This document shows positions 29,280 to 38,756 of a DNA stretch of 40,188 bases, one piece after another. The position numbers and the translations under genes are program-made. The notes under the pieces were generated by a model. That model was not told where the DNA came from. It saw only the letters and a program-made list of their open reading frames with translations, and did no database searches. The number at the start of each line of letters is the position of its first letter. The first letter of the stretch is position 1. Origin of the DNA: an uncultured Pelagibacteraceae bacterium (GTDB taxonomy: Bacteria; Pseudomonadota; Alphaproteobacteria; Pelagibacterales; Pelagibacteraceae); NCBI GenBank assembly GCA_902587735.1, contig CACIML010000006.1, positions 1 to 40,188 on the forward strand. Direction: 5' to 3'.

Positions 29280-30332
29280 ATGAAAAAATATTACACTAGA
29301 GTGTGTAATTTTTATTATGGAAATGTGTCAAGAAAATTAGTTAAACAAAAAAAAACCCTACCTTTAAATGGAAATGTAGAAATTTCTTTTGATCATGTAG
29401 AAATTTTATCAAGAAATTCTAAAAAAAAAATTCACATTAAAGAAATAAAAAAATTATCTAAATTTTTTAAAAAAAAAATTAATAAAGATATTAATATAAT
29501 TATTAAAAAAAAAAAAAATTTTTCTAATTTTAATTTTAAAAATATTCCAAACATCATGGGAATATTAAACTTAACTCCTGATAGTTTTTCTGATGGTGGA
29601 AAATTTAACAAAAGAAGTGCAGCTTATAGACGTGGAGTATTGTTATTTAGACATGGAGCCAACATTGTAGATGTGGGAGGAGAATCTACTCGTCCAGGAT
29701 CAAAAATAGTTAAATCTAAAATTGAGTGGAACAGGGTTTTTCCAACAATAAAAAAATTCAATAAAAAAATTATTTTATCTTTAGATACAAGGAAATCAGA
29801 AATTATGGAAAAAGGAATAGAAATGGGTGTTAAATTAATTAATGATATTTCAGGATTAAAATATGATAAAAAGTCAATTAGCGTATTAAAAAAGTATAAA
29901 ACACCTTTTGTAATTCATCATATTCAAGGAACTCCTAGAACTATGCAAGATTATCCAAAATATAAAAATGTATTATTTGATATTTATGATTTTTTTGAAG
30001 AGAGAATTAAACATGTAAGAATTAGTGGAATAAAACACAATAATATAATAGTTGACCCAGGAATAGGATTTGGAAAAAATTTGAAACATAATATGAAGTT
30101 AATTAGCAATATTTCTATTTTCCATAGCCTTGGTTTTCCTATATTGCTTGGAGTATCTAAAAAAAGATTTATTAAAGACGTTTCTGAAAAGAATGACAGC
30201 AATGAAAGATCAGGAGGAACTATTAGTGCATCTTTATTTTCTATGATGCAAGGAGTACAAATATTAAGAGTACATGATGTTAATAATGTAATTCAAGGCA
30301 TTAAAGTTTTTAAAAAATTAATTAAAAGTTAA
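29280..30332 (+). CDS. folP: Dihydropteroate synthase with an N-terminal extension of about 85 aa
   Basis: IMGILNLTPDSFSDGGKF, GANIVDVGGESTRPGS, LINDISGLKYD, IIVDPGIGFGKNLKHNM, LGVSKKRFI. Confidence 0.94.
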   Translation: MKKYYTRVCNFYYGNVSRKLVKQKKTLPLNGNVEISFDHVEILSRNSKKKIHIKEIKKLSKFFKKKINKDINIIIKKKKNFSNFNFKNIPNIMGILNLTPDSFSDGGKFNKRSAAYRRGVLLFRHGANIVDVGGESTRPGSKIVKSKIEWNRVFPTIKKFNKKIILSLDTRKSEIMEKGIEMGVKLINDISGLKYDKKSISVLKKYKTPFVIHHIQGTPRTMQDYPKYKNVLFDIYDFFEERIKHVRISGIKHNNIIVDPGIGFGKNLKHNMKLISNISIFHSLGFPILLGVSKKRFIKDVSEKNDSNERSGGTISASLFSMMQGVQILRVHDVNNVIQGIKVFKKLIKS

Positions 30333-31660
30333 TGACAAAAAAGTATTTTGGAACCGATGGGATACGTGGCAGAGTTAATCGAGGAAATATTAACGGCAAT
30401 ATGTTTTTTAAGTTTGGTTTAGCGGCCGGAACATATTTTAAAAATCAAAAAAAATTTAAACAAACAGCAGTAATAGCAAAAGATACAAGACTATCAGGTT
30501 ATACTTTAGAACCTGCCTTGGTATCTGGCTTAGCTTCTGCAGGAATGCATGTTTTCACCTTAGGGCCATTACCAACAAATGGTCTTGCAATGTTAACAAA
30601 ATCAATGAAAGCAAATATGGGAATTATGATTACTGCCTCACATAACCCTTATTATGATAATGGATTAAAGTTATTTGGGCCAGACGGATTAAAACTATCA
30701 GATAAAATTGAAAAAAAAATTGAAAGTTTAATTGATAAAAAAATAGATACCCAGTTATCTAAACCAAAAATACTTGGAAGAGTAAAAAGATTGGAAAATG
30801 GTAATGAGAAATATATTAAAATTCTTAAAAAAAACTTTCCTAAAAATTTTAACTTAAAAGGTACTAAAATTGTGATTGATTGTGCTAATGGTGCTGGATA
30901 TAAATCTGGCCCTCATCTGCTCAAATCATTAGGCGCCAAAGTAATTTCAATTGGGGTAAATCCAAATGGACTGAATATTAATGAAAAATGCGGATCAACA
31001 TTTCCAAAAAAAATTCAACTATCAGTAAAAAAACACAAAGCACATCTTGGTATTTCTTTAGATGGTGATGCAGATCGAATAATTATGTGCGATGAAAAAG
31101 GTAAAATTATAGATGGAGATCAAATAATAGCTGCATTAGCAAAAAGATGGAAAAATAAAAAAATGTTAAAGGGTGGTGTAATTGGCACTTTAATGTCCAA
31201 TTATGGTTTAGAAAGATTTTTTAAAAAAAATGAAATAAAATTCTTAAGAGCAAATGTTGGAGATCGTTATGTTAAAGAAAAAATGCAAAAAAATAATTTT
31301 AATTTAGGCGGTGAGCAATCTGGTCATATTATTTTGGGAAAGTTTGCAACAACAGGTGATGGTTTATTAGTAGCTTTAGAGATTTTATTTTCACTAAGAA
31401 AAGGAAAAAAAGCGAGCAAATTTTTGAATATGTTTGATAAAATTCCACAAATTTTAGAAAATGTAGTTGTTAAAGATAAAAATATTATAAATAGTTTAAG
31501 TTGTAAAAAAGCAATCAATAAAGCAAAAAATTTGATTAAAGACCAGGGAAGAATGCTTGTTAGAAAATCTGGCACCGAACCTAAAATTAGAATCATGGGA
31601 GAGTCAAATAACATAAAATTGCTTGAGAAGTGCATTAAAATAGTTAAAAAGTCTATTTAA
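30332..31660 (+). CDS. glmM: Phosphoglucosamine mutase
   Basis: YFGTDGIRGRVN, GIMITASHNPYYDNGLKLFGPDGLKL, ISLDGDADRIIMCDEKG, GGEQSGHII, VRKSGTEPKIRIMGE. Confidence 0.97.
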   Translation: MTKKYFGTDGIRGRVNRGNINGNMFFKFGLAAGTYFKNQKKFKQTAVIAKDTRLSGYTLEPALVSGLASAGMHVFTLGPLPTNGLAMLTKSMKANMGIMITASHNPYYDNGLKLFGPDGLKLSDKIEKKIESLIDKKIDTQLSKPKILGRVKRLENGNEKYIKILKKNFPKNFNLKGTKIVIDCANGAGYKSGPHLLKSLGAKVISIGVNPNGLNINEKCGSTFPKKIQLSVKKHKAHLGISLDGDADRIIMCDEKGKIIDGDQIIAALAKRWKNKKMLKGGVIGTLMSNYGLERFFKKNEIKFLRANVGDRYVKEKMQKNNFNLGGEQSGHIILGKFATTGDGLLVALEILFSLRKGKKASKFLNMFDKIPQILENVVVKDKNIINSLSCKKAINKAKNLIKDQGRMLVRKSGTEPKIRIMGESNNIKLLEKCIKIVKKSI

Positions 31661-31664
31661 AAAA

Positions 31665-32477
31665 TTGAAACCAAAATCAAAAATATTAATAATTGCTGGA
31701 TCAGATTCTTCTGGTGGAGCTGGCATTCAAGCTGATATTAAAACTATTACATCATTGGGGTCATATGCAATGACTGCAGTTACAGCTATTACATCTCAAA
31801 ATACCACTGGCGTTAAATCTATAGTTTCAATTAACTCAAAAGAAATTGAAAAACAAATTATTTTTACTTGCAAAGATATTAAACCAGACGCAATAAAAAT
31901 AGGAATGCTACATTCATCGAAAGTTATAAAGTCTGTAATTAATGCAATAAATAAAATCAAAGCAAAAAAAATAATTTTAGACCCAGTGATGATTGCAAAA
32001 GGTGGGGTAAAATTAATTAATAATAAAGCAATACAAATTTTAAAAAATAAATTAATAAAAAAAGTTATTTTAATTACTCCAAACATACCTGAAGCTGAAA
32101 TATTAACAAAAACTAAAATAAAAAGTATTGATGATATGATTCATTCAGGAAAAATTTTTTTAAATCTTGGAGCCCGAAATGTTTTAATAAAAGGAGGACA
32201 CTTAAATACTAGAAATCTTTATGATGTTTTTTTAAATAAAAATGAAATAAGGATTTTTAAAAATAAAAAAATTACAACTAAAAATACTCATGGAACAGGC
32301 TGTACTTTATCAAGCGCTATAACAACATTTTTCTCATGTGGAAAACCATTAAAGAAATCTTGTGAGCTAGGCATTAAGTATGTAAGAAATGCCATAGAAT
32401 CTAAAATTAATTATGGAAAAGGTCATGGTCCGATAAACCATTTAAATTCAATTATAGTAAATAAAAAATTTAGATAA
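31665..32477 (+). CDS. thiD: Hydroxymethylpyrimidine (phosphate) kinase
   Basis: [77 protein letters not shown]. Confidence 0.96.
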   Translation: MKPKSKILIIAGSDSSGGAGIQADIKTITSLGSYAMTAVTAITSQNTTGVKSIVSINSKEIEKQIIFTCKDIKPDAIKIGMLHSSKVIKSVINAINKIKAKKIILDPVMIAKGGVKLINNKAIQILKNKLIKKVILITPNIPEAEILTKTKIKSIDDMIHSGKIFLNLGARNVLIKGGHLNTRNLYDVFLNKNEIRIFKNKKITTKNTHGTGCTLSSAITTFFSCGKPLKKSCELGIKYVRNAIESKINYGKGHGPINHLNSIIVNKKFR

Positions 32478-33769
32478 TGAAAAATGTAGTAGTAGTAGGG
32501 TCACAGTGGGGAGACGAGGGCAAAGGTAAAATTGTTGACTGGTTATCCGATCAAGCTGATATCGTTATTCGTTTCCAAGGAGGACATAATGCTGGTCATA
32601 CATTAGTTATTGATGGAGTTACTTACAAATTAAGATTACTTCCATCGGGAATAGTTAGAAAAGGCAAAATATCAATTATTGGCAATGGTGTTGTGGTGGA
32701 CCCTTGGGCTTTATTGGAAGAGATTAAAGAAATTAAATCCAAAGGTGTTGATGTAAATGAAGATAATTTTATTATTTCAGAATCTGCAAATTTAATTTTG
32801 CCATTTCATAGAGAAATGGATGAAATTAGAGAAGATGCAGCTGGGAAAGGAAAAATAGGAACAACACGCAGAGGCATAGGTCCGGCATATGAAGATAAAG
32901 TTGGAAGAAGATCTATCCGTGTAATGGATTTAAGATCAGAAAGTAATTTAGACCACAGATTAGAAACAGTCTTGCTTCATCATAATGCTATTAGAAAAGG
33001 TTTAGGCAAAAAAATTTATGAAAAAAATCAACTTAAAAAAGATTTATTAAAAATTGCACCAGAACTTCTAAAGTTTTCAAAACCTGTATGGCTTAAAATT
33101 GATGAATATAAAAAAAAAAAAAAGAAAATATTGTTTGAAGGTGCACAAGGTATTTTATTAGATGTAGATCATGGAACTTATCCATTTGTAACATCATCAA
33201 ATACAGTTGCCGCAAGCGCTGCAACAGGTTCAGGGTGCGGTCCTAATTCTATTCATTATGTTTTAGGAATTACAAAAGCTTATACAACAAGAGTTGGAGA
33301 AGGACCCTTTCCAACTGAACTCAAAGATGAAATTGGAAAATTGCTTGGTACAAGAGGAAAAGAATTTGGAACTGTTACAAGTCGCAAGAGAAGATGTGGT
33401 TGGTTTGATGGCGTGCTAGTTCGCCAAACAATTAAAGTTTCAGGAATTGATGGAATAGCATTAACGAAATTAGATGTTTTGGATGAATTAGATGAAATAA
33501 AAATGTGTGTTAAATATGAATTAAATGGAGAAAAACTTGATTATCTTCCAGCAGCATTTGAAGATCAGCAAAAAATTAAACCTATTTATAAAATCTTTCC
33601 AGGTTGGAAATCTTCTACTAGTGGAATAAAAAATATCGAGGCACTACCTGAGAATGCAAAAAAATATATATTTGCAGTCGAAGATTTTATTGGAGCAAAA
33701 ATCTCAAGTATTTCAACAAGCCCTGAACGAGAAGATACAATTCTTATTGAAAATCCATTTGATCTTTAA
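32477..33769 (+). CDS. purA: Adenylosuccinate synthetase
   Basis: [73 protein letters not shown]. Confidence 0.98.
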   Translation: MKNVVVVGSQWGDEGKGKIVDWLSDQADIVIRFQGGHNAGHTLVIDGVTYKLRLLPSGIVRKGKISIIGNGVVVDPWALLEEIKEIKSKGVDVNEDNFIISESANLILPFHREMDEIREDAAGKGKIGTTRRGIGPAYEDKVGRRSIRVMDLRSESNLDHRLETVLLHHNAIRKGLGKKIYEKNQLKKDLLKIAPELLKFSKPVWLKIDEYKKKKKKILFEGAQGILLDVDHGTYPFVTSSNTVAASAATGSGCGPNSIHYVLGITKAYTTRVGEGPFPTELKDEIGKLLGTRGKEFGTVTSRKRRCGWFDGVLVRQTIKVSGIDGIALTKLDVLDELDEIKMCVKYELNGEKLDYLPAAFEDQQKIKPIYKIFPGWKSSTSGIKNIEALPENAKKYIFAVEDFIGAKISSISTSPEREDTILIENPFDL

Positions 33770-33775
33770 CTACAG

Positions 33776-34669
33776 CTAATTAGCTGGGAGAAGGTTTTTT
33801 GATTTAGCAGAATTTAACATATGTTTTTGAAGCTTTTCAAATGCTTTGTTTTCGATTTGCCTAATTCTTTCCCTGCTAATTTTGTATTTTTTACTTAAAT
33901 CTTCAAGTGTGGTTGGTTCATCGTTTAATCTTCTTGCGTAAAGAATTTCTTTTTCTCTATCATTTAAAATTTTAATAGAATCTGATAATAAATCTTTTCT
34001 TTGTTTCATTTCTTCTTTTTGGGCAAATTTTAAATCGTGGTCTAATTCCTTATCTACAAGCCAATCTTGCCATTCATCTCCATCTTCACCAATTGGAGCA
34101 TTTAAAGAAAATTCCTTTCCAGACAACCTTCTGTTCATGGAAACAACTTCATCTTTGCTTACTGAAAGTTTATCAGCAATTTCTGTTACGTGTTCATCTT
34201 TTAAATCACCTTCTGATTTTGGTGCTATTTGGTTTTTAACTTTTTTAAGATTAAAAAATAATTTTTTTTGTGCAGTTGTGGTTCCAATTTTTACCAAGCT
34301 CCAAGATCGTAAAATATATTCTTGTATAGAAGCTTTAATCCACCACATAGCATATGTGGCTAGTCTAAAACCTTTTTCTGGTTTAAACTTTTTAACAGCT
34401 TGCATTAAGCCCACATTTCCCTCAGAAATCATTTCACTTACAGGAAGACCATATCCTTTATAACCCATTGCAATTTTTGCAACTAGTCTTAAGTGACTTG
34501 TTACAAGTTTTTCAGCAGATTTAATGTTTCCTGTGTTCCTCCAGTTTTTAGCCAGCATATATTCTTCTTCAGCAGCTAACATCGGAAATTTTTTAATTTG
34601 AGCAAGATAAGCTGAAAGACCTCCTTCATTTGAAAGAGCAGGAAGATTATAGTTTGTTACAGTACTCAT
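33776..34669 (-). CDS. rpoH: RNA polymerase sigma-32 factor
   Basis: LRLVAKIAMGYKGYGLPVSEMISEGNVGLMQAVKKFKPEKGFRLATYAMWWIKASIQEYILRSWSLVKIGTTTAQKKLFFNL; region 4 LNDREKEILYARRL. Confidence 0.97.
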   Translation of the reverse strand: MSTVTNYNLPALSNEGGLSAYLAQIKKFPMLAAEEEYMLAKNWRNTGNIKSAEKLVTSHLRLVAKIAMGYKGYGLPVSEMISEGNVGLMQAVKKFKPEKGFRLATYAMWWIKASIQEYILRSWSLVKIGTTTAQKKLFFNLKKVKNQIAPKSEGDLKDEHVTEIADKLSVSKDEVVSMNRRLSGKEFSLNAPIGEDGDEWQDWLVDKELDHDLKFAQKEEMKQRKDLLSDSIKILNDREKEILYARRLNDEPTTLEDLSKKYKISRERIRQIENKAFEKLQKHMLNSAKSKNLLPAN

Positions 34670-34712
34670 AAGCAGATACTTATTTAATAAATTTTTTTAT
34701 TATTACAATTGT

Positions 34713-35693
34713 TTATTTGCTAATGTTTCGTAGCATTTTTAATATATTTTCAAGATCTTGTGGCAAAATTGAGGAAAATTCTAACTCTTTACCTGATTTA
34801 GGGTGGGTAAATCCTAGTGTTTTAGCATGAAGAAATTGTCTATTTAATTTTAATAAAGATTTTTCTAAATCAGGATCAATATTTTTTAATTTTTTAATTT
34901 TTTTTTTATATTTGCTGTCTCCTAAGATATTATTTCCTTTATAACTCATATGAACTCTAATTTGATGCGTACGTCCAGTTTCAAGATTACACTCAACTAA
35001 ACTTAAAGTTGGCGTTTTATCATTTTCAAAAACTTCTAGAGTTTTATAGTTGGTGATTGCTTTTTTTCCTTTTGTAATTCCAACTTCCATCAATTGTCTA
35101 TTTCTTGAGCTTCTAGTTATTAAAGTTTTGATTTTTCCTGATTGAGGTCGAAGTTTCCCCCAAACCATTAATTGATAAATTCTATGTATAGTATGTTCAT
35201 TAAATTGTTTTGATAAATTTTCATGTGTTGCATTGTTTTTTGCCACAACAACTAAACCAGAAGTATCTTTGTCTATTCTGTGAACGATACCTGGTCTCAG
35301 TTCGTCTCCAATATTAGATAAGTTGCCTTTGCAATAATGCATCAGGGCGTTAACAATTGTGTTATCATAATTTCCAGCTCCAGGATGCATAATTATACCT
35401 GCTGGCTTGTTAATGATCAGCAAATCATTATCTTCATGAATAATATTTAATTTGAAATTAAAAGGTTTAATTGAAGTTTTTTTTGGTTCTGGAATTTCTA
35501 AATTTATTTTATCTTTGTTTAATACTTTATGAGAAGGACTTTTAATTACTTTATCATTTAATTGTAACTTTTTATTTAAAATTAAATTCTTAATTCTAGT
35601 TCTACTTAATGAACTTTCTTTTTTATTAATAAATACATCGACTCTTAGATTATTATCTTCTGGTTGAACTATTAAATTAATGCTTTTTTTCAT
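34713..35693 (-). CDS. rluD: 23S rRNA pseudouridine synthase, RluD family
   Basis: S4-like N-terminus, LLIINKPAGIIMHPGAGNYDNTIVNAL, RPGIVHRIDKDTSGLVVVAKN, LETGRTHQIRVHMSYKGNNILGDSKY. Confidence 0.93.
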   Translation of the reverse strand: MKKSINLIVQPEDNNLRVDVFINKKESSLSRTRIKNLILNKKLQLNDKVIKSPSHKVLNKDKINLEIPEPKKTSIKPFNFKLNIIHEDNDLLIINKPAGIIMHPGAGNYDNTIVNALMHYCKGNLSNIGDELRPGIVHRIDKDTSGLVVVAKNNATHENLSKQFNEHTIHRIYQLMVWGKLRPQSGKIKTLITRSSRNRQLMEVGITKGKKAITNYKTLEVFENDKTPTLSLVECNLETGRTHQIRVHMSYKGNNILGDSKYKKKIKKLKNIDPDLEKSLLKLNRQFLHAKTLGFTHPKSGKELEFSSILPQDLENILKMLRNISK

Positions 35694-35716
35694 AAATTAT
35701 ATTAATAATATTATAT

Positions 35717-35793
35717 GCGCTTGTAGCTCAATTGGATAGAGCGCCTGACTTCGGATCAGGAGGTTGAGGGTTCAAGTCCTTCCGGGCGCACCA
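35717..35793 (+). tRNA. tRNA-Arg(TCG)
   Basis: GCGCTTGTAGCTCAATTGGATAGAGCGCCTGACTTCGGATCAGGAGGTTGAGGGTTCAAGTCCTTCCGGGCGCACCA; full cloverleaf, loop CTTCGGA, CCA encoded. Confidence 0.97.
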
Positions 35794-35807
35794 AATATTA
35801 TTATAAC

Positions 35808-36458
35808 CTATTCTGAAAGCTCTTCTTGAACTTTTTTTTGTTTATGTTTTGGTAACATATTAAAAATTTTTTCATTTTCATTTTTTAAATTATTATTTTC
35901 TTTCTCCAATTTTGAAATCCTAGTTTCATAATTTTTAAGCATTTTTTCAACTTGCTCTTTTAATTTTAAGTTTTCTTTATTTAACTCTTGTAAACTTTCT
36001 TTTACCTTCTCAATATCTTTTTCTTTAAGATTAATTTTTTTATTTGAACTTTCTTCCATGCTTGCAAGCATATTTATAAATTTTTGCTTTTCATTTTGAA
36101 GCAATAAATCTTCAATTTCTTTTACTTGATGAATAACATTTAATTTTTGTGGTTTTTTAACGTAAAACAAAATTAATTTTTTGTGACATTTTTTATTTAA
36201 ACAATCGTTAAAATTTTCTTTTATTTCTTCAATTCTATCTTTTTTTTCAAAGTTAACTTCACAGCACTCTGACTCAATTTTCTCTAAAGATTCATTCATC
36301 ATTTTTTCAATTTTTTTAGGAGGAGTTAAAAGCAATTTTTGATCTAAAAGATAAACCTTTGTTTTATCTACAGTTGTATCTTCAGCAAATAGTGGATTTA
36401 AAGAAAATAAAATAACTATAACCAAGAACTTATAAAACTTTAGTGTATTTTTAATCAT
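35808..36458 (-). CDS. Exported coiled-coil protein of unknown function
   Basis: Signal-peptide-like MIKNTLKFYKFLVIVILFSLNPLFAED; long C-terminal heptad-rich region (LQELNKENLKLKEQVEKMLKNYETRISKLEKENNNLKNENEKI). Confidence 0.7.
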   Translation of the reverse strand: MIKNTLKFYKFLVIVILFSLNPLFAEDTTVDKTKVYLLDQKLLLTPPKKIEKMMNESLEKIESECCEVNFEKKDRIEEIKENFNDCLNKKCHKKLILFYVKKPQKLNVIHQVKEIEDLLLQNEKQKFINMLASMEESSNKKINLKEKDIEKVKESLQELNKENLKLKEQVEKMLKNYETRISKLEKENNNLKNENEKIFNMLPKHKQKKVQEELSE

Positions 36459-36499
36459 ATTATAATGATATATTTAAATAAATTTTATCGATTATAGCA

Positions 36500-38704
36500 A
36501 TGAAAAAGTTAATAAGTGTTTTATTGTTCCTGTTTATTTATTCTGCTGTCTCGCATGCTGAGGATAATTTTTGTTTAGATAATGAAGGATATTTGTATCC
36601 ATTAATTGATTCAGCAAAATGCCAGTCTCAGAAAGATATCAAAATAAGTAAAAAAGAATTTTTTCATATTATCGATTTTGAAAAGGGTTTAAGAAAAGTT
36701 AAACTTGAAGATTATAGAGTAAATTTTGATGAAATTGAACAATCTAAATCAAATGAACAGAAAGAACAAAAGCTTACATTAGCTGATGTAAAAAAAATCA
36801 AAAAAGAATCAATAGAAAAGATTAAGTTATATAAAAAGGGAGAAGAGAGAAAAAGAATCCAAGAACAAAAGAAACAAGAGCTATTAGCTAAAAGAGAAGA
36901 AAGAAAAAGAATCCAAGAACAAAAGAAACAAGAAATATTAGCTAAAAGAGAAGAAAGAAAAAGAATCCAAGAACAAAAGAGACAAGAGCTATTAGTTAAA
37001 AAAGCAGAAAAGAAAAAAATTCAAGAACAAAAGAGACAAGAGCTATTAGTTAAAAAAGCAGAAAAGAAAAAAATTCAAGAACAAAAGAGACAAGAGCTAT
37101 TAGTTAAAAAAGCAGAAAAGAAAAGAATCGAGGAAGAAAAAAGAAAACAATTATTAGCTGAAATACAAGCAAAAAAAGATGATGAGATATTTTTTAACGA
37201 AATTACAAAAGGAAATGAAACAACTGAGTTAAATGAAAATTTAAAAATAGTTTTCTTTAATAAAAACATTGTAAAAAATAATTTACTTCCCGAATTAAAA
37301 TCAGAAGACAACCCTCTAGATTTTCAAAGGATTGATAATTTAGAAAAGGAAGATTTTAAAAAGTTGGTAAGAGCAAACTCTAATCTGATTTTAGTTATTC
37401 CAAAAGATTATGAAATATTTTCAAACAATGTTTCGCAGAATCAAATGACATCTAGAGTTGTAACTGGGATACGACAAATACCAAATCCAGATTACCGAAG
37501 GCTTGAAATGGAAATTAGAGATACTGAACAAAAAGCTATGATGGCAAAAAGAGAATCAGAAATGTATGAATATAAACTTCAAAATCAACAGGCTACAGGA
37601 TACGATTGGCTGGATCTTCTTGGAGCTTTTGCAAATACTGGTGCTTCAATTTCATACCATAATAAATATCGCGATGCTCAAAATAAGCTTACTGACTTAA
37701 TTAACGAATATGCAAGCACTCCGATGTATTTAGATCAAGATGTTTTAAGTCCATATAATTATGATGTTGTAAATGTGAAGTCAGAGAAGAAAGCGCATTA
37801 CAATGTAATTCAATATAAAAATAAAATTTTTTATAATAAAAACTTGTCATTTGGTGAAGAAAACAACTTTAACATAGCTTACAATATTCAGCCTCAAGAT
37901 AAAAGATATGCAGAGTTGGTAAAAAAATATGACACTATGGACAATGTTAGAAGTTGGGAAAATAAAAAAATGGCAAGCATCACTATTGATAATTTTTTAA
38001 TTAAATTAGAAAATACCGAAGAAAGAGAATTTAGTGGTTTAAAAGATGTTTATTCAGTTCTAGATTTTGCAGTAGATGAAAAAAAATCTATTTGGAAAAA
38101 AAAATTCAATAAAAAAAAAAGTAAAGTTGCTTCACTTACAAATTCATCATCTTATGAAATAAAAGATGAAAGATTTGAGAGTGTAGTTGTTGTTAAAACT
38201 GGTAGCGGTCTTGGAACTGGTTTTTATGTAAGTGATGATGAAATATTAACAAACTATCATGTAATTGAGGATGCATTATCAATATCTATAATTGATCAAA
38301 ACAAAAAAAGATCTTCAGCTGTTGTTATTAAAAAAGATTTAAAAAGAGACTTAGCTTTATTAAAAACAAATTTGAAAGGAAAACCTGTTTCATTTTATTC
38401 TGGCCAATTGAAACAAGGAGAGTGGGTTGAAGCCTTAGGTCATCCAAAAGGTAGAAAATTTTCTTTAACTAAAGGCTCAATTAGCGCAATCAGAAATTGG
38501 AGAAGCACTTATGATGCTTCAGGCAGCGGAGAGGTGTTGTTTATACAAACAGATGCAGCAATAAATAAAGGAAACTCTGGTGGACCACTGTTTTATAAAA
38601 ATCATGTTGTCGGAGTAAATACTCAAAAAATGGTAGATACAGACATCGAAGGACTAAATTTTGCAGTTCATTTCTCTGAAGTTCAAAACTTTTTAAATAA
38701 TTAA
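36500..38704 (+). CDS. Exported trypsin-like serine protease with repeat-rich coiled-coil linker
   Basis: Signal peptide; KR/E/Q repeats; C-terminal protease motifs GSGLGTGFYVSDDEILTNYHVIEDA (His), KRDLALLKT (Asp), TDAAINKGNSGGPLFYKNHVVGVNT (Ser). Confidence 0.87.
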   Translation: MKKLISVLLFLFIYSAVSHAEDNFCLDNEGYLYPLIDSAKCQSQKDIKISKKEFFHIIDFEKGLRKVKLEDYRVNFDEIEQSKSNEQKEQKLTLADVKKIKKESIEKIKLYKKGEERKRIQEQKKQELLAKREERKRIQEQKKQEILAKREERKRIQEQKRQELLVKKAEKKKIQEQKRQELLVKKAEKKKIQEQKRQELLVKKAEKKRIEEEKRKQLLAEIQAKKDDEIFFNEITKGNETTELNENLKIVFFNKNIVKNNLLPELKSEDNPLDFQRIDNLEKEDFKKLVRANSNLILVIPKDYEIFSNNVSQNQMTSRVVTGIRQIPNPDYRRLEMEIRDTEQKAMMAKRESEMYEYKLQNQQATGYDWLDLLGAFANTGASISYHNKYRDAQNKLTDLINEYASTPMYLDQDVLSPYNYDVVNVKSEKKAHYNVIQYKNKIFYNKNLSFGEENNFNIAYNIQPQDKRYAELVKKYDTMDNVRSWENKKMASITIDNFLIKLENTEEREFSGLKDVYSVLDFAVDEKKSIWKKKFNKKKSKVASLTNSSSYEIKDERFESVVVVKTGSGLGTGFYVSDDEILTNYHVIEDALSISIIDQNKKRSSAVVIKKDLKRDLALLKTNLKGKPVSFYSGQLKQGEWVEALGHPKGRKFSLTKGSISAIRNWRSTYDASGSGEVLFIQTDAAINKGNSGGPLFYKNHVVGVNTQKMVDTDIEGLNFAVHFSEVQNFLNN
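36848..37117 (+). repeat. Five tandem 54-nt (18-aa) repeats plus a diverged sixth unit within the protease CDS
   Basis: Units at 36848, 36902, 36956, 37010, 37064. Units 4 (37010-37063) and 5 (37064-37117) are identical: aagaaaaaaattcaagaacaaaagagacaagagctattagttaaaaaagcagaa. Confidence 0.95.
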
Positions 38705-38717
38705 TTTAATTTCCTGA

Positions 38718-38754
38718 CTTTAGACTGAAAGTCTAGAGGTGAAGTTACTTTACC
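38718..38754. terminator. Two adjacent hairpins between convergent genes; possible bidirectional terminator
   Basis: CTTTAGACT-GAA-AGTCTAGAG (38718-38738) followed by GGTGAAG-TTA-CTTTACC (38738-38754). No strong T tract. Confidence 0.45.
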
Positions 38755-38756
38755 AG

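Noticed and set aside
29280-29560. folP N-terminal extension as a separate domain or new gene
   Set aside because: Continuous with folP in frame; long N-terminal extensions of dihydropteroate synthase occur in alphaproteobacteria, and the sequence shows no recognisable domain.
35717-35793. Integrated element at tRNA-Arg
   Set aside because: No integrase and no repeated tRNA 3' end found downstream in the window; the flanking genes read as ordinary.
36848-37160. Possible CRISPR array
   Set aside because: Repeats are contiguous without spacers, in frame, and encode an 18-aa period in a long CDS.
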